This document shows positions 43,906 through 54,642 of a stretch of 64,000 nucleotides of DNA, piece after piece; the first letter of the stretch is position 1; each line of letters begins with the position of its first letter. The position numbers and the translations under genes are program-made. The notes beneath the pieces were generated by a model that made no database searches, was not told the DNA's origin, and saw only the letters and a list, made by a program, of their open reading frames with translations. This DNA comes from Athripsodes cinereus (taxonomy: Eukaryota > Arthropoda > Insecta > Trichoptera > Leptoceridae), in contig OX388329.1 of assembly GCA_947579605.1 (NCBI GenBank), forward strand, positions 1 through 64,000. The letters run 5' to 3'.

Positions 43906-44481
43906 TATAGGAGTCACCTTTTATAGGTGTTTGTAGCTCTCTTGGGGATAAAGGAAATCTTTTAGTTCATAATTCCATTCACATACAGTGAATATGAAAT
44001 TTGACTATTGCCAAGAGATTTACTACTCCCTATATTTTAAATTATTATATTTTTACTTACAGTGTGTTTTGAATAAAAGAATCGATTATATTTAACACTT
44101 GTTTTAATTTTTAAATTAAATTACAGAAAATAAAATATTGTAACAATGATAATGAAAAGTTAGAAGAGAATATTAATTTGTTAAACTATTATAATTGCCT
44201 GCCGAAAGTGAACTGAAGTGGATAATTTTCTCCTACTCTATTGATGGCTTTCGTGTGAGATTTTAACGCCCTCTATTACAGACATCTACATTTTGTCTCC
44301 CCTGAAGGTTTGCGTCTTGGTAAACATTTGGTGCTAACTTTACTTCTTCCTGATCTTCATTAGATGGCGGTGCTATGTCCATTTTTAGTTTATAATGTTG
44401 CTGAAACACATTATCAATTTTCATTTACAAAACATACATATATAAAACTATAATTGTTGGCAAGCTTCGCTGGTTGCCACA
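43906..44481 (-). repeat. 5' LTR of the 38.5-44.5 kb gypsy element
   Basis: 576 bp, base for base the same as 38528-39103 on visual comparison. It carries the promoter for the element on the minus strand. Confidence 0.93.
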
Positions 44482-44485
44482 AACG

Positions 44486-44814
44486 CATTTACGAAATCTT
44501 TCGGCGCTACCCCCTACCCTATTGTAATGAGCTTTTCCAGGAGACGAAATGTACCTATGGTTCTTTTATAATATAAAAAAATTGGATAAAACGCCCTCTT
44601 ACTTGTTATAAATATCACAAACACTGTATAGGTACTATCTCAACGTTTTCTTTTCTATTCTATATCGTTTTGTTATTTCCGTTGAAAAATTATGATGTGC
44701 AAAAAGAATGAATAAACAAAGCAACCGATTGGACATCTCGATTGGAGAAACATGTTTACATAACGTAGCATTGTGCAAGGTTTACTGATTCTTAGGTATA
44801 AACATCTAAAACTA
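44486..44814. other. No gene seen
   Basis: AT-rich flank of the gypsy element with no coding frame or repeat recognised. Confidence 0.5.
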
Positions 44815-45560
44815 CAGGGTAGAGAAGAGAGTATTAGGTGTTCTTTTATTATTCGATAGGTTGGTATGTATATATTTTACACCTACAATACATCATATTA
44901 ACACTTTCGTAGGTGTAAAATTCCATGTTATACGAATAAAAAAACAATCACTTCGCATAATACTCTCTGGTAAAAGCAACAACGACAATTACTGTTGTAT
45001 AGCAGGTTCAAAGTTCACATGGTCGAATCCTAGTGACGAACCAATGGCTTAGCAGTTGCAAACAATATCGATAGGTGGCGATAGAGTCACGGTAGATGTG
45101 GAATTGCAGATAATAATTACAATAATCTCAGGCTACCCACACGCCCCTGTAGCCTAATGGTTCGAGTGCTTGACTCGTAATACAGAGGTGATGGGTTCGA
45201 ATCCCAGTAGGTGCGGTTGGCTGGATGAAGTCGCTTTTCAGCGATGAATGCAGTCACCCGCTCTGAAAAAGATTCATATTAGAGAAGTATAAGGGAGAAA
45301 AAGGTGGAATTGGTGAACGTTACCATGGTGTAAAGCGCTTATGCCAGCCTATGCCGATTCGTAAGCGTCGGAATACCTAATACTCTCTTCTCTACCCTGC
45401 AAGTGATGCATATATTGTGATTTGGTTCATACCTATCGAATAATACATCATATTAACACTTTCGTAGGTGTAAAATTCCATGTTATACGAATAAAATATT
45501 ACGAAAGATATGGTTTCAACCGCAAGATATGCATCACTTGCAGGGTAGAGAAGAGAGTAT
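44815..45560. repeat. Nested inverted-repeat cluster (MITE-like)
   Basis: A 24-bp sequence beginning CAGGGTAGAGAAGAGAG (44815-44838) recurs inverted and perfect at 45376-45399. A 34-bp sequence at 45380-45413 recurs inverted and perfect at 45527-45560. A 55-bp segment at 44887-44941 recurs in direct orientation at 45442-45496. Three copies of the same terminal motif therefore bound two overlapping fold-back units of about 585 and 181 bp. No target duplication was identified. Confidence 0.7.
45142..45215 (+). other. tRNA-like sequence, probable SINE head
   Basis: 74 nt with a near-consensus A box (TAGCCTAATGG, about 45150-45160) and a perfect B box (GGTTCGAATCC, 45194-45204). The acceptor stem CGCCCCT/AGGTGCG has one mismatch and the T stem pairs. 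The anticodon loop reads CTCGTAA (CGT, Thr-like), but the anticodon stem has two mismatches. It lies inside the inverted-repeat unit, so a tRNA-derived SINE is more likely than a functional tRNA. Confidence 0.5.
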
Positions 45561-46450
45561 AAGAGTGCTCAAACGATCTTATTTTTGAACGCACAGTGAA
45601 ACCTCGTTGAACGACTTTCTCTTTTCTTTTTTTTCTGTACTCATTTAACGAAAAGCCATGTCTCCGGGAACTCCCAAGAACATTATTTGCGACGGCTGTG
45701 GAAGTGACGTTAGCCCTACCAAAAAACTTAAATGTCTGCGGTTCATGCAGTGCTTTCACTACGGCTGCGTGGGTATAACATTACTAATTTTAAGGAAATG
45801 TCGCAACTGACCAAGGCCCAAGAACTGGAGGTGTGGTGAATGTAAAAAGGTGGATCCGCGGTCGGGGCGTTCTGCTTCACCAAGCCAACAGGGTGCGATA
45901 GGCTGTCAGCTTCCCGTCAACGAGGCTGAGTCTACCATATCTGCGGACATGTCTGAGAGGCTGATGGCATTGGAAAGGAAAGTGCTGAAAATGCAGGCCA
46001 CTATAGATGCACTATCGGAGGAAAACTTAAAAAAGGACATAACTGTAAAGGAGCTAACAGAAAAGGTAGACCGTGCTACAGCGGGAATGGATGGCTCCGT
46101 CTTGGTGGAGTTAGCGTCTATGCGCGAGCAGGTGGAAAACTGGAGGTAACCTTGGATCTCAATGATGTTAATTTCACTCGTCGAGTTGCGGCATGGAGTA
46201 CTGATAAAAAACCATCAAAGATAATCGTACGATTCAGAAAAAGGAACCTTGTTGAAGCTTTCATTGCGGCTGTGCGTAGAAAGCGAGGACTTAATGCCAA
46301 GGAATTTGGTTTCCAGGGACAGGATTTCCAGGTTTATTTGAACTATCATCTAACTCCAACTAACAAAAGACTCTACAGATAAGTCAGAGAATTGGCTAAG
46401 ACAAAGGAATATCAATTCACATGGATCAAACAATGTAGAATATACACTAT

Positions 46451-48508
46451 ACTGGGGCCAGTATATGAGTGCACCTGAACCCCCCGCTACGCTTTTACTC
46501 AACTTCTTTACGTCTCACCACAACGATACATTTATCAGAGATAGTCAATCAGTTAATTTTTTTCACTTATATAAAATCACAAATATAAAATTTCTTTAAC
46601 AGATAAATAAAAAATACACATATTAAATACCTATACATGCACTATTCACTTTTAGTTCGTTTTTATATTCATTATTAAATGTCACTACACATTATAAAAT
46701 GTCATTACACGCTGGAATCGTCATCACTACTGTCGGAGTTCAAATTAATAATCAAATTATTTTCCAAAAATTTTTCCATGTATCCTTCATACTTCCAGTC
46801 CTTCAAAATGATATCTCTCGTTTTCTAACAACGTTGCACCAATCTTCCTGAGAAATATGATTTATGGCATTTTGCATTAATTCCAGAATTCTATTAGTTG
46901 AAAATGGCGGCGTTGTGTTGTGACGTGCAACATAGCCTTTCATAGCGATAGGGACTTTATGCCTCTGAAGCCATTCAATAATAACTGCCTTTCTGGCGGA
47001 TGCTGTAGGAGCTTTATCAATTTGATCGGAGTGCTATGGCGCGTTATCAATAATTATAATGCTTTGGGGAGGGATATTTTTTAATAATGTGTTTTGAAAC
47101 CATTCCCGATATTTCTGGAAATTCATTTCTTCGTGGTAGTCCGAAGTCTTTTTCGACTTAAACGCTAACAAAGAATTTGGAACGAAGCCGTTCACTGTTC
47201 CAGCGTGGCAAATAATAATTCTTTCGCCTTTACCAATTGGTATGCGACACAATGACTCCTTGGTGTTGTCATTCCAGCACTTGGACACGGTGTGATTTGC
47301 ATTAATCCACGTTTCATCGGTAAATACTACTTTATTGAAATCCACGGCTTGCATTTTTCGCAAAAAAACTGTTTTAGCTGCCTGAATATTTGATCTTTCT
47401 AATAACACTTTCCTATTATCTGCGGGTCTGAAATTAAACCCAATACTTTTCAAGAAAACTTTTAATGAAGATTTTTGTCCATCAAATAAATCGGACGTCT
47501 TCAAGGACACTAACAGCTTTTTAATAGTCGGATACTCGCCATCACTGTAATAGTTATAAATGTGACGTCTTATAGCATCTATCTCAAAGGAATCCTTATT
47601 GCACACTGTTTTTTTTACGTTTTCTAGATAATTTAGAGTTTGATAGAACTTTTGATTTCAAAGTTATAGGGTTTACGCACGCTTCTTTCGAAATATTTGC
47701 CACTGTCCGTCGGCTAATACCTAAAGCATCAGCAACACGTAAGCACACACTGTCGATAGATATTAGCGGTCCACCATTGTCTTTTTCCTTTGTAAAATAA
47801 TCACGAAGACGTATCACAAATTCGCGACACTGAGGAGTCAACACTTGACATTTAGTAGGCATATTTTTATAATTTATAAACTGACACTTAAATGAACTTT
47901 CACTGTTAGATGTTGCGATCCCGAAGGCTTGTTTATAACTGAAGAATATAAGGGATGATTTCTGATAAGTTTTCTGATAAATTTTGGGATTCTCCGATAA
48001 AAATTAGTCATAGGTATATCATAAAATGCATTACCTACAGTTTTGTATTGAGATTCATTCAGTAAGTAAATCCCTATTGTTTTTTTTTATTATCCGACGT
48101 TCTGCGTAAATACCAATGATGACTAATAGAGTGTAATAATGTAGCTATTAAAACTATTCTTTGTACGTAAATGCCTAATTCCAATTATTTAGTATTCTTT
48201 TTAACTAACCTACTGTACTAATACGCATAGCTGAAAACTTTCATATGTATCTAATATTTTTTGGCCACAAAATATCCAAACAGGAACTCTTATATTAATG
48301 TGACAGAAACAACAAGCGAAAAGGGTGTGTGGTCCTTGGTCTACACCGTAAGGTGAGCAGTGCGTATTTTTATAGGTTTACAGGTACAAGAATAAGATAA
48401 TAATATAGAAAATAAAATATTCTATAACAATTCCTTTGGTTGTTGATACCTGCCTATGAGAGAAAAAGACCATCATACCTGAAGTGCACTGGTATACTGG
48501 CCCCAGTA
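46451..48508 (-). mobile_element. Tc1/mariner-like DNA transposon with TA target duplication
   Basis: Terminal inverted repeats start TACTGGGGCCAGTATA at both ends and continue imperfectly (AGTGCAC shared). They are flanked by TA (46449-46450 and 48509-48510). Removing the insert rejoins the ORF1 frame exactly at one TA. A broken transposase gene lies on the minus strand. Confidence 0.85.
46705..47862 (-). pseudogene. Tc1/mariner-like transposase, broken
   Basis: The N-terminal frame (47862-47596) holds a helix-turn-helix-like region (ALGISRRTVANISKEA). The second frame (47606-47034) carries VVFTDETWINANHT with the first catalytic Asp and IIIIDNAP with the second. A TAG replaces the residue after NAP. 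The frame stays open downstream for about 50 residues, but the expected NPIE-type third acidic motif is not visible, so a deletion is likely. The tail SDSSDDDSSV is readable to 46705. It is non-functional. Confidence 0.75.
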
Positions 48509-48799
48509 TAGGAAAGATAGTAAGTCGAGAGCCATCCTCATTGGAAGAGAGTCTGATCTTCAGAAAATATTTTGACTATTTGAAATGGATGTTCATCAAA
48601 ATGTAATGATTGATTACTCCTTTTTGTTTCCGTTTTCTATTTCTGAAACATGTTATATTTTTTTCGTATTAGTAATTTTTATAAAGTTTATGCCTACGTG
48701 TACATCATCACAATCTTCCTCTCTTACCTCTACACCCCTACCTCTTTAGCATCATCTAAGATTTCCCCATTGAAGACCGCCGAATTTAATCCTCTATTT

Positions 48800-49860
48800 C
48801 AACCTATACCACCGGCAGTTTAACGACATATTACCAAAACGTCAGGGGTCTTAGAACTTTAGTTCTAACTTTAGTTCTTTTTTGTTTTAACACATACTTT
48901 TTATAATAACATTTTGTGTAATGATTATGACATTGTCTGTCTTACAGAATCTTGGCTGAATGACACTTTTTATGACCATGAGCTTTTTGATGACCGATAT
49001 TGCGTTTACAGACTTGATAGAGATTACGATACTACTAACCAAAAATTGGGAGGCGGAGTCCTTATTGCAGTAAAATCCAATTTAACAGCAACTGTTAACA
49101 AGGGTTGGGTTTCAGACTCAGGTGCAGAGTAATTATGGATTACCATTACCTTGTCGACCTCAAAAAGAGTGAATCTGTGTTGTGTATACCTGCCCCAAGG
49201 CCGGAGTCATTCGCAGAAGCTGGGTAAGTTTTTTGAAAATGCATCGCAACTTGTGTTGAATAATGTGGATGATGAATTTATATTGTTGGGCGATTTTAAT
49301 GTGCCTGGAATCTGCTGGGTTTCGGCTGATGAACCCAATGCTTTGAAAGTTGACAACCATAGTTTTCATAACTCACCTTTGACACATTTCATGTCGTTCA
49401 CAGATTTTAGGCAGCATAATGGCGTTACTAACATGAATGGTCGAATACTCGACCTTATACTTAGTAATATTGACAGTTGTAGAGTATCTCATTGTGCAGA
49501 CTCCCTGGTTAGTGAAGATTCACACCACAAATCTTTATTGATAGAATTTGACAACGATAGTTCATCATAATAAAATTGAAACAGAGGCGGGTGAACCAGT
49601 TTCATAAAGCTAATTATGAGCAAATAAAATTGTATTTGGCGAATGTTGATTGGGCCGGTAATTTCTCGGGAATGACTGTTGGAGGTGCACTGAATCGATT
49701 TTATTAAATTCTAGATAATTGTGTACAATTATATGTTCCGTCAAAAATACGTACGAGTTCTCAGAGATTTCCTGTTTGGTATTCATATCCATTGATCAAA
49801 GTGATTAAGAAAAAGCTCAAAATTCAATAGAGATGGAAAAAGTCTGGCTTGTGTAACCAG
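48800..49860 (+). pseudogene. Jockey-like ORF2 endonuclease remnant
   Basis: Frames 48914-49132 (DIVCLTESWLND, GGGVLIAVKSN) and 49151-49570 (CCVYLPQGRSHSQ, LLGDFNVPGICW, RILDLILSNI, SEDSHHKSLLI) form a jockey-type endonuclease. Upstream TYYQNVRGLRT marks the ORF2 start region. At least one frame break lies between the two at about 49132-49151, and the following linker (to about 49860) has further stops. Confidence 0.75.
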
Positions 49861-49910
49861 TTTTCCTCCAGCTTGCTCATAATCGGCAGATTACAGAAAC
49901 TATCTCAGGG

Positions 49911-50615
49911 TGTGTCGTTGGGTAAATGTATGAGACTGTTTGTAAGTGAAAAACACAAGCATGGTACAGAACGAATAGTTTATTGAAGAACACAAGTTAA
50001 CTTTTTTATGAATTCACAAAACAATTCACATTTTTATACAGAATTATACACAATACGACACTCACAGTTTTATTAATGAAGAAAGAAGGAAGATAGATTA
50101 TTTTTTTTGAGTGAGTATCTCCGTTCCCTATTCTAAGGCGAACGGAGAGAGACTGGTGTCAAAATGGCTGACTCGAAAGGAAATGGATCAAGAAGGAATC
50201 TGTTTTATCTTAAGATCAAAAGGAATCTTCGTTATCTCTCGACAGGCCGGCCAGTGCTTCACCGGATTTCAAGAGATGGCGACACAAGTACCAAATTTAC
50301 AATACTCCCATGACACCATCTCAAGTTGTCTTTTAAAGAAAAAAAATGAATAAAAAAAGAAAAGTCTCAAAGTCATTTATAAGAAGGATTCTACAAAACT
50401 GTGAGTGTCAATGATAAGAAAGATTCTACAGAACTGTGAGTGTCAAAACAAGGATACAATTTATCAAAACAGACAAAAGAAACAATTTTTGCTATTTATC
50501 CACAATTAGGCATGTGCCAAGCAAGTAAGGGGCCAGGAAGATGAGCCGACAGAACAGGTCGCGGATACGAAATCGTAGACAATGTTCTCGCCATACTTCT
50601 AGGTGAACCATTACA
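49911..50615 (-). repeat. Candidate solo LTR
   Basis: A 705-bp block begins TGTAATGGTTCACC on the minus strand and ends CAACGACACA, with an AATAAA (49984-49979) near its 3' end as in LTRs. It contains a 36-bp tandem near-duplication around ACTGTGAGTGTCA (about 50380-50450). No matching flank duplication was found and no coding LTR element is adjacent. Confidence 0.4.
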
Positions 50616-52410
50616 TGCTTAAGACAAAAAAAATTACCATTTTTACATAATTCAATAAAAACCTTCAACAATTTGCAAACACTTTCATTACTTCAAGATG
50701 AGTTACCCATTATTACAATGTCATCTGATCTACCTCTATTCTAAGGGCGGTAATCCTTTACCCTATAGCATTTCTCTTTTTGTGGAAACTACCACCAAAT
50801 TCATACAGGCATATGGTTAATTATAAGGTACCAAACCTATCGCACAGAGCGTCTCTAAGCGACCTGTATGAATCTTTGTTTGAGCGTCCTCAAACCTCAC
50901 TTGGACAATCAGCTTGTCGGGCATTGAAAAATTTGAATTTAACTAAGATAAATTTGAGTTAGACCTGATTATATTAGGGTGGGACGATTAGTCATACCTC
51001 TATATCAGTCTAACTCCGGAGATGTACAGGGAAGATGGCGAATCATCCACTGACTCCGTAACATTCATACTAGGCAAATAGAAATTACTGTAAGGGTACG
51101 CATTTTGTACAGTAATATTGCCGCAAAATGGCCAGCAGGTTCACACCATGTGAGACACCTTGCCATATAATTTATTTACAAAAACATGCACACCAAAAAT
51201 TTAAAAACAATAACAAACTTATTTCAATTTGACTGATGCGACCTTGACCTTCAATTTAAGATTTTTACATTAATGATTTGATATACTAAGGGAATTAGTG
51301 GTAGCCTTTCACGCACTTTCATACTTCATCATTTATTGCGCAATCTGACATACTTTATACTTTTATACCTTACATTCATCATCTATCATAAGACTTACAA
51401 CAGTTACCACATAACTCGGTGATTCATGAGTTCACGCAAAAATTAAGGAAAACAACAAAAGAATTCGTATACTTGAGCATACTGGAGGGTCAAAATTGTA
51501 TCAGTTATACATTACAAAATTCCTTAAAACTAACATGTTGTATGTCTTTTGTCTGCGACAGTGGATGGGTTCAGATTATTGCGAACACGTTGCTACTGAA
51601 AACGGCTAGCATATGAGATGATAAAGGCAACTTCTTGCATCCACGGGCGCAAACAAAAAAAGGTGATCAAAACATACAAAAAAAAATTTAGGGCGCCACA
51701 AGATTCGAGAATTTCAAAATTCTCACAGAGGCGGAACCTTGAAGAACCTCTATGAGTTTTCTTAAACTAGAAGTTTACAATAACATAGGCTGCAAAAGTT
51801 ACAAGTACTTGAAGAGTGGAAATACCAAATTTTTTTGACTATTGACAGTATTTTATTTATCATTGAAGAAGGAAAAAATAAATAAAATAGTTCCTTTGAC
51901 ATTATTATGGCTGTAAATATAATTCCTTTTAAGAGTCTAAAATTTTATTATACACAAAATTCACTAATAACATTGACCTGTGATGTATAGACATATCTTT
52001 TTTTCACGAAAATTGCAGCCCAAGGGCCCTATTCTCCAATCTCGATTGATGGATGTCGCAATCGAGATTTTATTACTTTCGATTGATTCCTTCAAAACCC
52101 TATTCTTGAAAGTCGTATACGACAAATGTCACACGAAATCATGCGAGAATTTGTCGAGTGGTGTTTTACCACTCGAGATGAATGTCACACCAATCGACAT
52201 GTCAAAAATTGATAAAAATGACCGCAGTGAGTCACTCAATGGTTGTTTACATTTTGCATACGGTATAAATATAAAATAAATTGATGCCGGATTTATAAAG
52301 TTTTTTAGTTTAAATTAAAATATAACGAAAAGTTTGATATTGATTGTGACTCCTCATATAAAAGCGCCATCTTGTACGTCACGTGCCTCCCCACATGAAA
52401 GCGCCATCTC
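50616..52410. other. No gene recognised
   Basis: AT-rich DNA with short frames lacking known motifs. At 52020-52210 several partly self-complementary segments (CCCTATTCTCCAATCTCG, CCCTATTCTTGAAAGTCG) suggest a degenerate MITE. A short duplicated phrase (AAAGCGCCATCT) lies at 52363 and 52400. Confidence 0.4.
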
Positions 52411-53210
52411 TTGAAAAATTGTATAAGTAACTACCATCTATATGCCGATGACCTACAGATCTATACTCACTTCATGTTAGAAGATCTGTCAAGGGCTGTT
52501 GATGAAAAGTCGAATTGTTTGCAACAAGTTTCTGACTGGGCTACTAAAAACGGCTTGATTCTTTATTCTACTAAAACACAAACGATGTTTATAGGAAGCC
52601 CCTATTCAATCTCAAAACTGAATAATCTAACGATCCCTAATATTATATACATTGACTCCACTGTAATCCCTTATTCCAAAACTGCAAAGAATCTTGGTCT
52701 CTTACTGGATATAGAGCTCTCTTGGCGTCTACACGTTAATAATTTTAGGAGGAGATTCTTTTGCAGCATGCATAATCTGAGGAGATTGCAAAGGTTCTTA
52801 CCCATGAAAAATAAAACTCTTTTGGTCCAGTCTCTTCTACTTCCAATCCTTGATTATGCCGATTGTGCCTACGTTGGTTGTAACTTGGAATTACTCACTA
52901 AACTGGAAAGGTTACAAAATACTGGCATTCGTTTCATCTTTGATCTGAAAAGATCTGGGGGGCTAAAAAGGCCACTTTATATGAATCATAATATGATCAT
53001 ATTAGGAATTGCAACACAGTTGGCAATACATATAATGAATTGCGCGCAATTCAAATCAGCAATTCATCTGCTTGACAGTTTTCAATAGAGATTCGAAAAA
53101 TGGTTCACTAAATATGAATCGCTTAGATACTTGTCAAATAGCGGAATCACTACAATATGTTATTCCGGACTGACATTTTTCAATTCATTTGATTATTAAT
53201 CCATAACCTA
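52411..53210 (+). pseudogene. Jockey-like RT C-terminal fragment
   Basis: The open frame 52411-53088 begins at the RT catalytic region (YHLYADDLQIY) and continues with KNLGLLLDIELSW and LLVQSLLLPILDYADCAY, ending near a decayed tail (GIRFIFDLKRSGG). The upstream RT, endonuclease and ORF1 are absent, so it is 5' truncated. There is no poly(A). Confidence 0.75.
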
Positions 53211-53230
53211 TGATGTGCATTGCTTGGTAG

Positions 53231-53909
53231 TGTGACGGAAAAGATTATTGTAAATAAATAGGAATTAAGAACAGATAATCATTATAATTATAACGTTGTT
53301 GACCAGGTATTGGTATAACGTTATGTACAGATGTAATGGTGTTGGTAGATGGGTGTGAAGATCTTGATGTTCAGAAGGTATGTACTGGTCTCACGTTATA
53401 TGTCGTTGTGCAGGGTAGTTCAAAAAGAAAGAAGTCGGCGGTGATAATCGTTTATTGTAGAACTGTTTGGTGTCGAGTACAGATTATGAGTGATTTTTGA
53501 ATCGATACAATGCAATGCTTATATAGTAAATTTAGATTATTGGTTTCGTGTGTAATGAGGAGCTGGTATGCGAAAGGAAATGTACCTAACATATTATTCG
53601 CTGAGTCGGTGAGATAAAGTCTCACGGCATGTTATCGGTACTTTGATAACATTGTTCCTGTTGTACATTGTGTTATTTGCTGAGAGGTCAAAACTGATTA
53701 TTTCTCAGGATGTGTGTGAACTTTCTGTCGATAAGAAATGCTTACAATGTAATAATGAATAGCGTCGCTTTTGATGTTGTTTTTGCTGAGGTCAACAGCG
53801 ATAAGCGAATCTTGTGATATTGTTTTATCTCTGACTTTGGTTCGACATTCGATGACCTTATCGCAATGTCGTGTGCAAAAGCGTGTACCTAAAAAGGTAG
53901 GTGGTTACA
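53231..53909 (-). repeat. 3' LTR of the second gypsy element
   Basis: 679 bp. On the minus strand it begins TGTAACCACC directly after a G-rich polypurine tract and ends CCGTCACA, giving TGTRAC...GTYACA termini. It contains CTATATAAGC as a TATA-like motif and AATAAA downstream. The flanking tetramer GTAG (53227-53230) would be the target duplication; its partner is outside the window. Confidence 0.6.
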
Positions 53910-54366
53910 TGTCTCCCCCCCAAGAGCGCTGGGTACGCTAAAAAATTATCGACAAGTGATAATACAATGTTTTTGAATTTAAGATATCATGAATACAATG
54001 CGTGAAATAAATGATATATGAAATTTACAGTTGTTTGTTTTCATTGTTTCCCTAATCTAAGGTACACAATATTGAACATATTCGTTTGGCAAAACATAAA
54101 ATGGTTGTAAAAATGTTGTTTGTAAAAGGAACAATAGTGTGTAAAATGTGTATACGTAAACAATATTATAAAATACATTCGATGAAATATGAAACATGTG
54201 TTTGTTTGTAAAATGGAACAATGAGAGTGTATATATGTGTATATGCAAAAGATTATAAAATACATAATGTAAAATAAACGTGATTGAATAAGAGTAAATA
54301 AGTATGACGATGAGTTGTGACGCAGTTCAACCATCTGGAGACAATGATGGTTGTCTTCTGTTGTCT

Positions 54367-54621
54367 TCAGATTGGATGATGGTTCGGGTGTTGTGTCGTG
54401 TTGGCTTTTGTCCCTGCAACTTCTGCCATAACCGTTTTAACAATTTTCTTTTTCATTTTCTTGTAAGCCAGGTGTATGTTTAAACCGATGAACATAATGC
54501 TTGCTATTACTATTGCTGCTGTGGCCATCTGGTTGTCGGTGTTTCTGATTGGCTGCGTGGCTTCCCCTGCTGCTGCTGTTTGTGCGATAATTACTTCTTC
54601 TTTAGACTTGGTTCCGCCCAT
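54367..54621 (-). CDS. Small third ORF of the gypsy element: putative myristoylated single-pass membrane protein
   Basis: An 84-residue frame starts 21 nt after the pol stop. The N-terminus MGGTKSKEE fits an N-myristoylation signal (Gly2, Ser6, Lys7). One hydrophobic segment (ATAAIVIASIMFIGLNIHLA, about 33-52) is followed at once by a Lys cluster (YKKMKKKIVK). There are no glycosylation-rich or furin-like features of an envelope protein. I do not recognise a family. It is unbroken although pol is broken. It could be an accessory membrane-targeting protein or a chance frame; conservation in other copies would decide. Confidence 0.45.
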   Translation of the reverse strand: MGGTKSKEEVIIAQTAAAGEATQPIRNTDNQMATAAIVIASIMFIGLNIHLAYKKMKKKIVKTVMAEVAGTKANTTQHPNHHPI

Positions 54622-54642
54622 TGTTAATTATGGTTGTTGAAT

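Larger units (their letters stand above)
38528..44481 (-). mobile_element. Complete Ty3/gypsy LTR retrotransposon, probably recent
   Basis: A 5954-bp element with two 576-bp LTRs that I found no difference between, flanked by the 4-bp duplication AACG (38524-38527 and 44482-44485). On the minus strand: 5' LTR, primer-binding site, leader, gag, pol, polypurine tract (CCAAGGGGGCTG, 39115-39104), 3' LTR. Gag and pol are uninterrupted. There is no env or third ORF. Identical LTRs imply insertion too recent for mutations to accumulate. Confidence 0.93.
45658..48574 (+). pseudogene. PHD-finger/coiled-coil ORF1, interrupted
   Basis: The start ATG is at 45658. PHD-type zinc ligands run IICDGCGSDV, KLKCL, CFHYGCVGI, then WRCGECK, with two small compensating frame errors around 45783 and 45830. 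A coiled coil follows (LMALERKVLKMQATIDALSE). The C-terminal domain (NFTRRVAAWSTDKKPSKIIV, LTPTNKRLYR) resembles the baculovirus FP25K-like domain found in insect retrotransposon ORF1 proteins. The last part continues after the transposon at 48511 (RKDSKSRAILIGRES) and stops at about 48574. There is also a stop at 46147. Confidence 0.7.
45600..49910 (+). mobile_element. Jockey-like retrotransposon remnant with PHD-finger ORF1, split by a DNA transposon
   Basis: ORF1 (PHD finger, coiled coil, FP25K-like C-terminal domain) and the endonuclease half of ORF2 lie in order on the plus strand. The element is interrupted at 46451-48508 by a Tc1/mariner-like transposon and truncated at about 49910, where a candidate LTR begins. 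RT is missing here; the RT fragment at 52.4 kb could be its remainder or another copy. Confidence 0.7.

Noticed and set aside
45142..45215. Functional tRNA-Thr(CGT) gene
   Set aside because: The A and B boxes are good, but two mismatches in the anticodon stem and one in the acceptor stem, plus its position inside an inverted-repeat unit, favour a tRNA-derived SINE or pseudogene.
46890..47040. Third catalytic residue of the Tc1/mariner-like transposase
   Set aside because: Glutamates occur downstream (for example in IIEWLQRH) but none lies in an NPIE-like context, so I did not assign one.
50780..50962. 60-residue frame at 50780-50962
   Set aside because: No motif, no neighbours that support it, and the length is within chance expectation.
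53089..53230. Continuation of the jockey-like RT tail as a functional C-terminus
   Set aside because: The frame is stopped at 53088, and the following residues only weakly resemble a retrotransposon tail.
54367..54621. The small third ORF as an envelope gene
   Set aside because: It is too short (84 aa), and lacks a signal peptide, cleavage site and fusion-peptide-like segment. It has a myristoylation-type start instead.
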